Assembly (NCBI GenBank): GCA_047639325.1
Contig: JBLINN010000077.1
Coordinates: 1 to 14,831 of the forward strand
Direction of reading: 5' to 3'
From: NVQY01 sp047639325
GTDB taxonomy: Bacteria; Pseudomonadota; Alphaproteobacteria; Rhodobacterales; Rhodobacteraceae
DNA: 14,831 bases
Position 1 is the stretch's first letter. Every line of letters starts with the position of its first letter. Shown here piece by piece: positions 1 to 7,250 of this stretch. The position numbers and the translations under genes were made by a program. The notes under the pieces are model-generated. The model was not told the DNA's origin. It saw nothing but the letters and a program-made list of their open reading frames with translations, and ran no database searches.

Positions 1-1495
1 GGCAAAATTCGGATCCAGCACGACGGCCCGGCTATGGCTTGCTTCGGCCAGATCGTATTCATGACGAAACATGTGCACTATGCCCAAGGCCGAATGAACC
101 TGCGGCAGATCCGGATCAAGCGCAACGGCCTCTTTTGCCAGGGTAAACGCAATATCCAGCGATCGGTCCGCATGCAGCAACGAAGCCCCGCTGCGATTGG
201 TGTAGGCCGTTGCCAATTGCGCCTTGGCCAGAGCAAAACCAGGGTCAATTTCCAGCACTTGGTTTAACAGATCCAGCGCCCTGGCACGCGATTGGTCATT
301 GAACCGCCAGATTTCCTCTCAAGCGCGCAGGTACAAATCATAGGCCTCCAGGCTGTTGGTATGCCGCTTGGCCTTCAGCTGCCGTTCTTCCTGTGTCAAC
401 TCAACCTGCAATGCGTCAATTATTTGCGCCGTAACCTCATCCTGAAGGGCGAACAGGTCTATGAATTTGCGATCCAATCGTCCGGCCCAGACCTGAAAGC
501 CTGTGCCAGCGTCAACCAGCTTGGCGTTGATCCGCACATGGTCTCCGGCCCGTTGCACGCTGCCTTCTACCACATAGCGCACGCCCAGTTCGCTGGCGAT
601 ATCCTCGGCCTCACCAGGTTGATCGCGGAAAGAAAAGCTGGTGTTGCGCGCGATTACCAGCAACCCGCTGATGCGTGAAAGGTCGGTTATCAGATTTTCC
701 GATATGCCATCACTGAAATAGCTTTGATCGGCGTCACCAGACATGTTGTCGAACGGCAGAACCGCAATGGATGGTTTGTCAGACTGAGACAACGGCACCG
801 GGTCATTCGGAAAACTGTCGGCCAATTGCGGGACCGGAGCACTGAATTGCTGCCACAGGAAAAAGCCCGCCAGGGCCAAAACCAACACCAATCCTACAGC
901 CAGCGCGGGCCAAGCCCTGCGGGGTCCGGGTAAATTGGTTGCGGCCGCCGGGGTGTCGGCATCGGCAGGGGTGCCAATGGTTTTCCGGACCCAGTTGATA
1001 CACCTGAACCGGATTTGGAATATTCTTGACCAGATGGGTGCCGCCATCTGCAAACGCTACCGCCAGACGCTGGTGAACCTGTTCAAACACAGAACTGGAC
1101 ACTGCCACACCACCAGGCGCGGCCAGGGTCTCTGTCCGGGCGGCAACATTGACCCCGTCGCCATAAATGTCATCGTCCTCGACAATAACCTCGCCCAGGT
1201 TGATCCCGATGCGCAGGTTGATCCGATCCTTAGCAGGTTGCCCGGCCATGGAGTGTTGAATTTCTATCGCGCATTGGACAGCGGCTGTAACACTTGCGAA
1301 TTCAACAAGCGCACCATCCCCCATCAGCTTGACCAGACGCCCGTCATGGCGGCGAATCGCCGGTTCAACAAAGGTGCGACGCGTATCAAGTACCCGTGCC
1401 AGCGTGGCCGATTCGTCCTCGGCCATCATCCGGCTGAAGCCAACCACATCCCGCATCATAATGGCCGCAAGCCGTCTGTGTTCGACCGGAGTCAT
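1..1495 (-). pseudogene. Adenylate/guanylate cyclase with TolB-like and TPR regions, disrupted and partial
   Basis: The intact ancestor would be a membrane-anchored class III nucleotide cyclase. From the start at 1495 (AGGACG ribosome site just upstream) the first frame encodes the cyclase domain: metal-binding D16 in MMRDVVGFSRMM, D60 in KLMGDG, and YGDGVNVAAR with N116 and R120. Around 970-1000 the reading frame must shift by one base, consistent with one extra base, perhaps in the A4 run near 980. The second frame supplies a linker, a membrane helix (AWPALAVGLVLVLALAGFF) and a TolB/FlgO-like domain (KPSIAVLPFDNMSG, GISENLITDL, YVVEGSVQR). It then meets an in-frame TGA at 319-321. The same frame continues open to the window edge as TPR-like sequence (EIWRFNDQSRARALDLLNQ, EAVALDPDLPQVHSALG). 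The TGA replaces what is probably a CGA arginine codon. Two independent lesions make this a pseudogene rather than a programmed frameshift. The C-terminus lies outside the window. Confidence 0.85.
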
Positions 1496-1576
1496 ATCGT
1501 CCTTTCGCTGACACTCCGCGTCAGCTTAGCCAAGCAGTGAGAACCCTCAAAGCGACTCGGGGTAGGTCAACGGTAA

Positions 1577-2257
1577 TCAGAACCGATAGCGATGCAGATC
1601 CGCGCCTTGCTGGTGCAGCCAACGGCGGGGGGCCTCGTAGGGGCCATGCAGGCGCGTGACATTGTCCCAGAAGGCCGCCGAGTGGTTCATCTCGGCCAGA
1701 TGCGCCACCTCATGTGCAGCGACATAGCGCAGGACTTCGGGCGGGGCGAGGATCAGCCGCCATGAATACATCAACGCCCCCTGCGACGAACATGACCCCC
1801 AGCGAGACCGGGTATCGCGCATGGTGATGCGCGTATAAGGCCGCCCCAAAAGACCAGCATAGTGATCTGACGCCTCGGCCAGCCGGTCACGGGCCAAGGC
1901 GCGCAGCCAGGATTTCAGGCGCGGCCCGACGGCGGCGCCAGACGCGGCAATCTCGTCCGGTCGCAGCACCACACGACGCCCGGGGGCCGCAACCACACGG
2001 CGCGGCACGCCTTCGACCGGCAGCACCGCGCCATGGGCCACGGGAACGTCATTGGGGCGGTTGGACAGGTGGTCGCGAATCCAGCTGTTTTTGCTGTTGG
2101 CAAAGTCCAACGCCTCGGCCAGCGGCACCCTTGTGGGCAGCGTCAGGGTGACCCGGCCATCCAGCTGGGATATGCGCAGACTGATCCGGCGCGCCCGCGC
2201 CGAGCGTCGTAATGTCAGCGGCACCGGTGGCACCCCCGGCAGGAAATGGTCGGCCAT
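1577..2257 (-). CDS. YgjP/DUF45-family M48-like metal-dependent hydrolase
   Basis: A 226-residue protein of the DUF45 (YgjP-like, WLM/M48 superfamily) group, predicted cytoplasmic zinc-dependent hydrolases of largely unknown substrate. What is seen: the family block DTRSRWGSCSSQGAL (about 148-162), then the zinc motif HEVAH at 182-186 followed by the third ligand in MNHSAAFW (H192). The N-terminus has the usual basic beta-rich segment (RRSARARRISLRIS). I chose the ATG at 2257 because residues upstream of it (MRWGLSKPLVTGCAR) do not look like the family; the in-frame ATG at 2302 would add 15 residues. Neither start has a strong ribosome site. The gene lies just upstream of the decayed cyclase on the same strand and is divergent from the FYDLN gene. 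Family assignment is firm; the biochemical role is not known from sequence. Confidence 0.85.
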   Translation of the reverse strand: MADHFLPGVPPVPLTLRRSARARRISLRISQLDGRVTLTLPTRVPLAEALDFANSKNSWIRDHLSNRPNDVPVAHGAVLPVEGVPRRVVAAPGRRVVLRPDEIAASGAAVGPRLKSWLRALARDRLAEASDHYAGLLGRPYTRITMRDTRSRWGSCSSQGALMYSWRLILAPPEVLRYVAAHEVAHLAEMNHSAAFWDNVTRLHGPYEAPRRWLHQQGADLHRYRF

Positions 2258-2358
2258 TCTAGCGCACCCGGTTACTAAAGGCTTTGACAGTCCCCACCTC
2301 ATATGGCACCTGACCAGAATCGTCGATACGACTCATCAGATAATCAAAGGGGATACAC

Positions 2359-2688
2359 ATGCCCAAAGAAGAATGGGGCACTAAGCGCGTTTGCCCGACA
2401 ACCGGAAAACGGTTTTACGACCTGAACAAGAATCCCATCGTCAGCCCGTACACCGGTGAGCTGGTCGATGTGGACGTCAGCAAAAGCCGGATGATCGCGG
2501 CTGATGCAGCCGATGCCGCGACCCTGAAGGCCAAAGAGGCCGAAGGCGAAACGGAAGAGGTTGTTCTGGACGATGACGACACCCTGGAGGCCGATCTGGG
2601 GGATGATGTTCTGGATGATGACGATGATGATGACGACAGCGTTTCGCTGGACGACATTGCCGACGTCCCGGCAGACGAAGAAGAGTAA
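2359..2688 (+). CDS. TIGR02300 (FYDLN_acid) family protein
   Basis: A 109-residue protein with the family's signature N-terminus: WGTKRVCPTTGKRFYDLNK followed by NPIVSPYTGE. It then has a low-complexity tail very rich in Asp and Glu (about residues 62-109) built from GAT/GAC repeats. This small acidic protein is widespread in alphaproteobacteria; its function is unknown. The C-x-x-T-G-K region resembles a small zinc- or nucleic-acid-associated fold, but only one Cys is present, so metal binding is not supported. The start is fixed by AAAGGGG about 8 bases upstream of the ATG. It is monocistronic, with a hairpin and tRNA-Ala downstream. Confidence 0.9.
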   Translation: MPKEEWGTKRVCPTTGKRFYDLNKNPIVSPYTGELVDVDVSKSRMIAADAADAATLKAKEAEGETEEVVLDDDDTLEADLGDDVLDDDDDDDDSVSLDDIADVPADEEE

Positions 2689-2700
2689 GTTCGAAAAATT

Positions 2701-2744
2701 GGCGCTGGGGGGTTTTTGGACTTGATCCCCCCCAGTGTTGCGCC
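2701..2744 (+). terminator. Possible hairpin terminator after the FYDLN gene
   Basis: An 8-bp stem CTGGGGGG (2705-2712) pairs with CCCCCCAG (2728-2735) across a 15-base loop. It is extended by GGCG/CGCC (2701-2704 with 2741-2744) after a 5-base bulge. It lies 13 bases past the stop codon. The run of T is inside the loop, not after the stem, so efficient intrinsic termination is uncertain. Confidence 0.4.
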
Positions 2745-2764
2745 TATTCAGCGGCGCACGGTCA

Positions 2765-2840
<76 letters not shown>

Positions 2841-2886
2841 AACCCACCCTACCGCTCGTATATCCATTTCCGGCTGAAGGCTGGGA

Positions 2887-3072
2887 ATGACCGCCTTTGG
2901 TGGCCGGGCTTGCCGTTTGGTCTGTATCGGGTTGGGCGTGGTCCTTTGCCTGTCTGGCAGCGGCTGTTCGCCCCAAAACCCGTTGTATGACCTGCATCGC
3001 AGGCTGTGGGTTTGCGCCATAATTCTGATCTTTGGTCTTATTGCAGTGCTGACAGCGGGCGCTTTTCCTTGA
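2887..3072 (+). CDS. Small hypothetical membrane protein (doubtful)
   Basis: A 61-codon open frame between tRNA-Ala and the ars promoter, with GAAGG upstream of its ATG. The translation has two hydrophobic stretches, LVCIGLGVVLCLSGSGC and VCAIILIFGLIAVLTAGAF. The first ends in a Cys that only loosely resembles a lipobox. I recognise no family. It may be a real two-helix small protein or a chance frame; the rest of 2841-3081 holds nothing else I can identify. Confidence 0.2.
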   Translation: MTAFGGRACRLVCIGLGVVLCLSGSGCSPQNPLYDLHRRLWVCAIILIFGLIAVLTAGAFP

Positions 3073-3081
3073 AAATCCCGG

Positions 3082-3122
3082 TTGTCAAATTTCTATACTT
3101 CCAATATCCATGAAATATGGAA
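3082..3122 (+). promoter_or_regulatory. Promoter of the ars operon with overlapping palindrome (candidate operator)
   Basis: A sigma-70-type promoter is visible: TTGTCA at 3082-3087, a 17-base spacer, and TATCCA at 3105-3110. An inverted repeat overlaps the -10: TTCC (3099-3102), A, ATAT (3104-3107), 7-base centre, ATATGGAA (3115-3122). ArsR/SmtB repressors bind imperfect AT-rich dyads in such positions, so this is a reasonable operator candidate. No arsR gene is in the window to confirm it. Confidence 0.45.
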
Positions 3123-3162
3123 CTATTACGTTCAACCCCTCCGCCCAATTTTCTGATCCTCT

Positions 3163-3168
3163 AAGGAG
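3163..3168 (+). promoter_or_regulatory. Ribosome binding site deciding the arsC start
   Basis: AAGGAG, 10 bases before the ATG at 3179. It rules out the longer in-frame start at 3110, which lies within the promoter palindrome and would add 23 residues with no family similarity. Confidence 0.8.
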
Positions 3169-3178
3169 CGTGCCTCCC

Positions 3179-3691
3179 ATGTCTGAAAAGAAATTCAATG
3201 TTCTGTTTGTGTGTACCGGCAATTCCGCCCGCTCGATCTTTGCCGAAACCATTCTGCGCGATCTGGCCGGGGACAGGTTTACCGCCTATTCGGCAGGGAC
3301 AGCGCATACATCCGACCTGAACCCCTTTGCTGTCGAAATTCTAAAGGCCAAGGGCCATGATGTGTCGCCGTTGCGGTCCAAAAACGTGTCAGAGTTTCAG
3401 GGCACTGATGCGCCCAAGATGGACTTTGTGTTTACCGTCTGTGATCGCGCCGCAAATGAAGATTGCCCAACATGGCCTGGACAGTCAGTGTCCGGCCACT
3501 GGGGCATGCCAGACCCGGTTAAGACCCAAGGGACCGAAGCCGAGCACCGCTTGGCGTTTCACCAGGCCTATGGGGCGCTGCACAACCGGATCAGCGCGTT
3601 TACGTCGTTGTCGTTCGATTTGCTGGATCGCGATTCTTTGCAGAAACATGTCGATCAGATCGGCCAAGCTGACTTTAAACAGGAAACATAA
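3179..3691 (+). CDS. arsC: Arsenate reductase, low-molecular-weight phosphatase (thioredoxin-coupled) type
   Basis: A 170-residue cytoplasmic enzyme reducing arsenate to arsenite. The phosphate-binding P-loop is VCTGNSARS with nucleophile C12 and R18 (C-x5-R). The redox cysteines are C88 and C96 in TVCDRAANEDCP, a C-x7-C spacing one residue longer than the B. subtilis type. The general acid is D112 in WGMPDP. These match the LMW-PTP-fold ArsC family rather than the glutaredoxin-coupled E. coli plasmid type. It is the first gene of a three-gene operon: gap starts 5 bases after its stop codon. Arsenite made by this enzyme needs an exporter such as Acr3 or ArsB, and none is visible nearby. Many database entries of this kind are simply called arsenate reductase ArsC or LMW phosphatase; the ars context supports the former. 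Confidence 0.93.
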   Translation: MSEKKFNVLFVCTGNSARSIFAETILRDLAGDRFTAYSAGTAHTSDLNPFAVEILKAKGHDVSPLRSKNVSEFQGTDAPKMDFVFTVCDRAANEDCPTWPGQSVSGHWGMPDPVKTQGTEAEHRLAFHQAYGALHNRISAFTSLSFDLLDRDSLQKHVDQIGQADFKQET

Positions 3692-3696
3692 TTCAA

Positions 3697-4695
3697 ATGA
3701 CAACCTATGCCCTGAACGGCCTTGGCCGCGTCGGCAAACTGGCGCTGCGCCCCTTGCTGGAACGCGGCGCCAAGATCGCCTTTATCAACGATACGGTTGG
3801 CAACCCCGAGATGCACGCGCATCTGCTGGAGTTTGATTCTGTTCATGGACGCTGGCCTGCGGAATTCGGCTTTGACGACACATTTATTACCATCGACGGC
3901 ACCCGCATCCCGGTGACCCGCACGGGCGCGCTGGATCAGCTGCCGCTGGACGGCGTTGACGTGGTGATCGACTGTACGGGGGTGTTCAAGACAGAGGCCA
4001 AACTGGCGCCCTATTTCGCCGCAGGCGTGAAAAAGGTGGTGGTATCGGCGCCGGTCAAGGATGGGCCGACCGCCAATATCGTTTATGGGGTGAACGACGA
4101 CATCTATGACCCGGCGACACACCAGATCATCACCGCCGCCAGTTGCACAACCAATTGCATCGCCCCGGTGGTCAAGGTGCTGCTGGAAGGAATCGGTATC
4201 AAACACGGGTCGATCACCACCATCCACGACGTCACCAACACGCAAACCATCGTCGACCGGCCCGCCAAAGACATGCGCCGAGCGCGGTCCGCGCTGACCA
4301 ACCTGATCCCGACCACCACCGGGTCGGCAACCGCGATTACCCTGATTTACCCGGAGCTGACCGGCAAATTGAACGGCCACGCGGTGCGGGTGCCGTTGTT
4401 AAACGCGTCGATCACCGATTGCGTGTTTGAAATGGTGCGGGAGACGTCAGTGGAAGAGGTGAATGGGTTGTTCAAGGCCGCCGCCGACGGGCCGCTTAAG
4501 GGAATTCTGGGGTATGAAACCCGCCCGCTGGTGTCGTCCGATTACACCAACGACCAACGCAGCGCGATTGTTGACGCGCCGTCGACCATGGTGGTGAACG
4601 GCACCCAGCTGAAGGTCTATGTTTGGTACGATAACGAATATGGCTATGCTTATCGCCTGGCCGATGTGGCACTGATGGTGGGCGACGCGCTGTGA
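3697..4695 (+). CDS. ArsJ-associated glyceraldehyde-3-phosphate dehydrogenase
   Basis: A 332-residue GAPDH. Residues 7-15 (NGLGRVGKL) form the Rossmann-fold glycine motif and D32 (FINDTVG) sits where the NAD ribose is bound. The active site ASCTTNCIAP carries nucleophile C150, with general base H177 in TTIHDVTN. The C-terminal YVWYDNEYGYAYR is the family signature. Placement directly before arsJ identifies it as the arsenic-dedicated paralogue. It uses arsenate in place of phosphate to form 1-arseno-3-phosphoglycerate from glyceraldehyde-3-phosphate, and ArsJ then exports that labile product. Reads such as NGLGRVGK instead of the glycolytic NGFGRIGR agree with a specialised branch. AGGA lies 12 bases before the ATG. 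The stop overlaps the arsJ start (GTGA). Housekeeping gapA cannot be excluded by sequence alone, but the operon makes it unlikely. Confidence 0.93.
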   Translation: MTTYALNGLGRVGKLALRPLLERGAKIAFINDTVGNPEMHAHLLEFDSVHGRWPAEFGFDDTFITIDGTRIPVTRTGALDQLPLDGVDVVIDCTGVFKTEAKLAPYFAAGVKKVVVSAPVKDGPTANIVYGVNDDIYDPATHQIITAASCTTNCIAPVVKVLLEGIGIKHGSITTIHDVTNTQTIVDRPAKDMRRARSALTNLIPTTTGSATAITLIYPELTGKLNGHAVRVPLLNASITDCVFEMVRETSVEEVNGLFKAAADGPLKGILGYETRPLVSSDYTNDQRSAIVDAPSTMVVNGTQLKVYVWYDNEYGYAYRLADVALMVGDAL

Positions 4696-5942
4696 CACGC
4701 CCCGCCGGTTTCGCCGCCTATGTGATTGTTACAGCGGCCTATTGGGCCTTTATGCTGACCGACGGGGCCTTGCGGATGTTGGTGCTGCTGCACTTTCACA
4801 CGCTGGGGTTCTCGCCGGTTCAGCTGGCCTATCTGTTTGTTCTGTACGAAATCGCCGGCATGGTGACCAACCTGTCCGCAGGCTGGATTGCGGCGCGTTT
4901 TGGGCTGACTTCGACGCTGTACGCGGGGCTGAGCCTGCAGGTGATCGCCCTGCTGGCCCTGGCACAACTAGATCCTAACTGGGGCATATCCGCGTCGGTG
5001 GTGTTTGTGATGCTGGTGCAGGGCCTGTCTGGTGTGGCCAAGGATCTGGCCAAGATGAGTTCCAAAAGCGCGGTGAAAATCCTGGCCCCGGCTGAGGATG
5101 GTGGGTTGTTCCGCTGGGTCGCCATCCTGACCGGATCGAAGAACGCGGTGAAGGGGGCGGGGTTTCTGCTGGGCGCTGTGCTGTTGGCGGTGTTTGGCTT
5201 TGTGCCGTCAATTCTGACCATGGCGGCGATCCTTGCGGTTATCCTTGTCGGCGCTGTTCTGGGCATGCCATCCGGCCTGCCGGTCGGGCGCAAGGACGCC
5301 AAGTTTTCCGAAGTCCTGTCCAAAAACCGCAGCATCAACTGGCTAAGCCTTGCGCGTTTGTTTCTGTTTGGTGCCCGGGACGTGTGGTTTGTGGTGGGTA
5401 TCCCGATCTATTTCTACGCGGTTCTGTCGGATGGATCAGAGTCAGGCAACCGCGCGGCGTTTTTCACCATTGGCAGTTTTATGGCGGTGTGGACGATTTT
5501 CTATGGCTTTGTGCAGGGCTGGGCCCCGCGCATCCTGCGCGCCACGTCGCGGTCACAGGCCGGGATGGTGGCGCAGGCGCGCCTGTGGGTTGGCATGCTG
5601 GTTGTGGTACCTGTCGGGCTGGCCGCCCTGGTCTGGGCCGCTCCCGCGCCCTCGACAGCGCTGACCACGGCCATTATTGTGGGGTTGCTGATCTTTGGCG
5701 GGGTATTTGCGGTGAATTCATCGCTGCATTCCTACCTGATCCTCAGTTTTACCGACGCCAAACGGGTCACACTGGATGTCGGGTTTTACTATATGGCCAA
5801 TGCTGCCGGGCGATTGATGGGCACGATGCTGTCAGGGCTAACCTATCAGGCGGGCGGGCTGACGGCGTGCCTTGGGGTGGCTGCCGCGATGGTGCTGCTA
5901 AGTTGGATCGCCGTTGGGCGCATATCTGAAAGCGACGCTTAG
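4692..5942 (+). CDS. arsJ: Organoarsenical efflux MFS transporter ArsJ
   Basis: A 416-residue, very hydrophobic major facilitator protein with roughly 11-12 membrane segments. The N-terminus (AYVIVTAAYWAFMLTDGALR) and the stretch GLSGVAKDLAKMSSKSAVK match my recollection of the ArsJ family. A central basic loop (around 190-205) separates the two halves. ArsJ exports 1-arseno-3-phosphoglycerate, which breaks down outside the cell to arsenate, so the Gap-ArsJ pair acts as an arsenate pump. It starts at a GTG overlapping the gap stop by four bases (GTGA), indicating translational coupling. It is the last gene of the plus-strand operon and converges on a decayed minus-strand gene 53 bases beyond. 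I see no terminator between them. Confidence 0.92.
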   Translation: MTRPAGFAAYVIVTAAYWAFMLTDGALRMLVLLHFHTLGFSPVQLAYLFVLYEIAGMVTNLSAGWIAARFGLTSTLYAGLSLQVIALLALAQLDPNWGISASVVFVMLVQGLSGVAKDLAKMSSKSAVKILAPAEDGGLFRWVAILTGSKNAVKGAGFLLGAVLLAVFGFVPSILTMAAILAVILVGAVLGMPSGLPVGRKDAKFSEVLSKNRSINWLSLARLFLFGARDVWFVVGIPIYFYAVLSDGSESGNRAAFFTIGSFMAVWTIFYGFVQGWAPRILRATSRSQAGMVAQARLWVGMLVVVPVGLAALVWAAPAPSTALTTAIIVGLLIFGGVFAVNSSLHSYLILSFTDAKRVTLDVGFYYMANAAGRLMGTMLSGLTYQAGGLTACLGVAAAMVLLSWIAVGRISESDA

Positions 5943-5995
5943 ATCAGGATGCACCGCCGACCCTGTCCAATCCGTCTGGTTAACAGTCCCGGCCC

Positions 5996-6562
5996 CTAAG
6001 TCGAGCCAAACGAAAACACCCGTTTCAGCCAGGTTTTCGGTGGGGCCAGGGGCACGGATTTGTCTAACTCGGCCTCGATATCCGGGCCGTCGATTTCTTC
6101 GCGCCCGTCGACCACCCGCTGGTGCAGGAATTGGGCGATGGGGATGATGGCGTCGCGATAGGCGGGGTCGGTGAATATCTTTTGGGCCGCGTCTTCGAGG
6201 CTGAACATCACGGTCCCGGAATCCTCGGCCCCGCTGAGGCCCGACACCAGACGCGATAATTCGTCGATTCTGGCGATGTCACCACTGCAACACGTATTGG
6301 TGCCACAGGCGTGTTCTTCGGCGATCTGGCCACCAAACTGTTCGATAATCCGGATTTACAGGGTTTCGATAAAGGCGGCCCAGTCATTGGTGGCAAAGGC
6401 TTTGTCGCTGATCAAAACCGGCGGGCGGGGCAACATCCTCACCGACACCAGCTTTAGTCCCAGCGCCCGCGCCGTCAGGGCATGCCCGGCCTCGTAAACC
6501 GCAAGGCGAAATGTCTGATCAGCGCACCGGCCTTTTGGGGATTGGGCATGGGGGATCATCAT
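5996..6562 (-). pseudogene. M41 (FtsH-like)-type peptidase domain protein, broken by one stop
   Basis: One continuous minus-strand frame of 188 codons, interrupted only by TAA at 6356-6358. Before the stop: FRLAVYEAGHALTARALGL and VRMLPRPPVLISDK. After it: IRIIEQFGGQIAEEHACG, CSGDIARIDELSRLVSG, then FSLEDAAQKIFTDPAYRDAI. The layout (a HEAGH-like helix, then a conserved GG-AEE segment, then an Asp/Leu-rich helical tail) resembles stand-alone M41-type peptidase-domain proteins without the AAA ATPase. The expected HEAGH reads YEAGH (Y23, codon TAC), so the first zinc ligand is also lost. Both the stop (from CAA) and the His-to-Tyr change fit single C-to-T changes. The start at 6562 is the first in-frame ATG and has no strong ribosome site. 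It lies next to the methionine-rich remnant, perhaps once one operon. The M41 assignment is tentative. Confidence 0.65.
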
Positions 6563-6616
6563 ACATCGGTTTTCTTTCAGCTAGGGCGGGTGGTGTCCCC
6601 TGGGGGTCAGGCCAGG

Positions 6617-7120
6617 TTAAAACGGAAACGAATTCCCCCACATATAGGACATCGGGTTGGTCATGGCATGCGACGCCAGGCTGACATCATAGGCCATTCG
6701 GTTCATATTGCCGGCCATGCTGCCCATGGCCTCTGTCATGCCGCCCATGGTTCTGGACATGGTCCCGACAGAGCTGGCCATCGTCTCGATTGATCCGGAC
6801 ATCGCGCCGACCGTCTAGGTCATCTGGGAAATATCGGTGCTCATATTGTGGATATCGTCGGCCATCTGCACCTGAATGGTGTTCATTGACTTAAAACTGT
6901 CACTCAGTTCCACCATGATATCGGTCATGATGAACACCTGTTGGGCCATGCCGCACATGACCCAGGTGAACACTGCAATCACGATGACAATCCCACAGGT
7001 TGTCAGGCCGATAAACCGTCAGCTGTTGACCTGGCGATACATGATGGCTTCCACGTCTGTCTGGCGCTAAGTCGCAATACAGCCCGGTGTGCGGGGTCGC
7101 ACCGACATATTCATAATCAT
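6617..7120 (-). pseudogene. Membrane-anchored methionine-heptad coiled-coil protein, broken by three stops
   Basis: Reading the minus strand from an ATG at 7120 (or 7114, 7108) to TAA at 6617 gives one frame with internal TAG (7067-7069), TGA (7019-7021) and TAG (6815-6817). Between and after the stops the frame looks like one protein. It has a single membrane helix (RFIGLTTCGIVIVIAVFTWV), then a long amphipathic segment with Met every seventh residue (MSTDISQM, AMSGSIETMASSVGTM). That changes to a 3/4 spacing (MGGMTEAMGSMAGNMNRM), and a tail NPMSYMWGN ends it. Each internal stop fits one C-to-T change (CAG, CGA, CAG). I do not recognise the family. The N-terminal 35 codons are less certain; another frame is also open there. 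The regular Met spacing suggests a coiled coil packed against the membrane, but no function is inferred. Confidence 0.55.
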
Positions 7121-7200
7121 TTATATGAATCATTGCAATCATCGCGATGACGTATGGTCATCATGCCGCTGCCAGCCCGCAAAACCGGCACGCAGAAACC

Positions 7201-7228
7201 AAAAGGGCCGCACCCTATGGTGCGGCCC
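7201..7228 (-). terminator. Intrinsic terminator of the gpmI-envC-ctpA operon
   Basis: A perfect 10-bp stem, GGGCCGCACC with GGTGCGGCCC (7205-7214 and 7219-7228), with a 4-base loop. On the minus strand it is followed directly by TTTT (7201-7204) and then GGTTTC. It sits 22 bases past the ctpA stop codon, a classic Rho-independent terminator. Confidence 0.9.
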
Positions 7229-7250
7229 GATGGCGTGAATTTGGGCTGGC

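Noticed and set aside
970..1000. Programmed frameshift joining the cyclase and sensor regions
   Set aside because: There is no convincing slippery site with a downstream structure, and a second lesion (TGA at 319) shows the gene is simply decayed.
935..1540. Plus-strand 201-codon frame opposite the cyclase
   Set aside because: The minus strand carries recognisable cyclase motifs in order; the plus translation has no family features.
2284..2289. TTGACA as a -35 box for the FYDLN gene
   Set aside because: No -10-like hexamer is found 16-18 bases downstream; the nearest AT-rich candidates are at wrong spacing.
4829..5338. Minus-strand 169-codon frame opposite arsJ
   Set aside because: It lies fully within arsJ, which has consistent membrane topology and family motifs; the minus translation is Pro/Thr/Arg-rich noise.
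6482..6793. Plus-strand frame rich in His and Gly (GHGMRR, GHAAHGLCHAAHGSGHG)
   Set aside because: It is the antisense shadow of the methionine repeats: ATG reads as CAT on the other strand.
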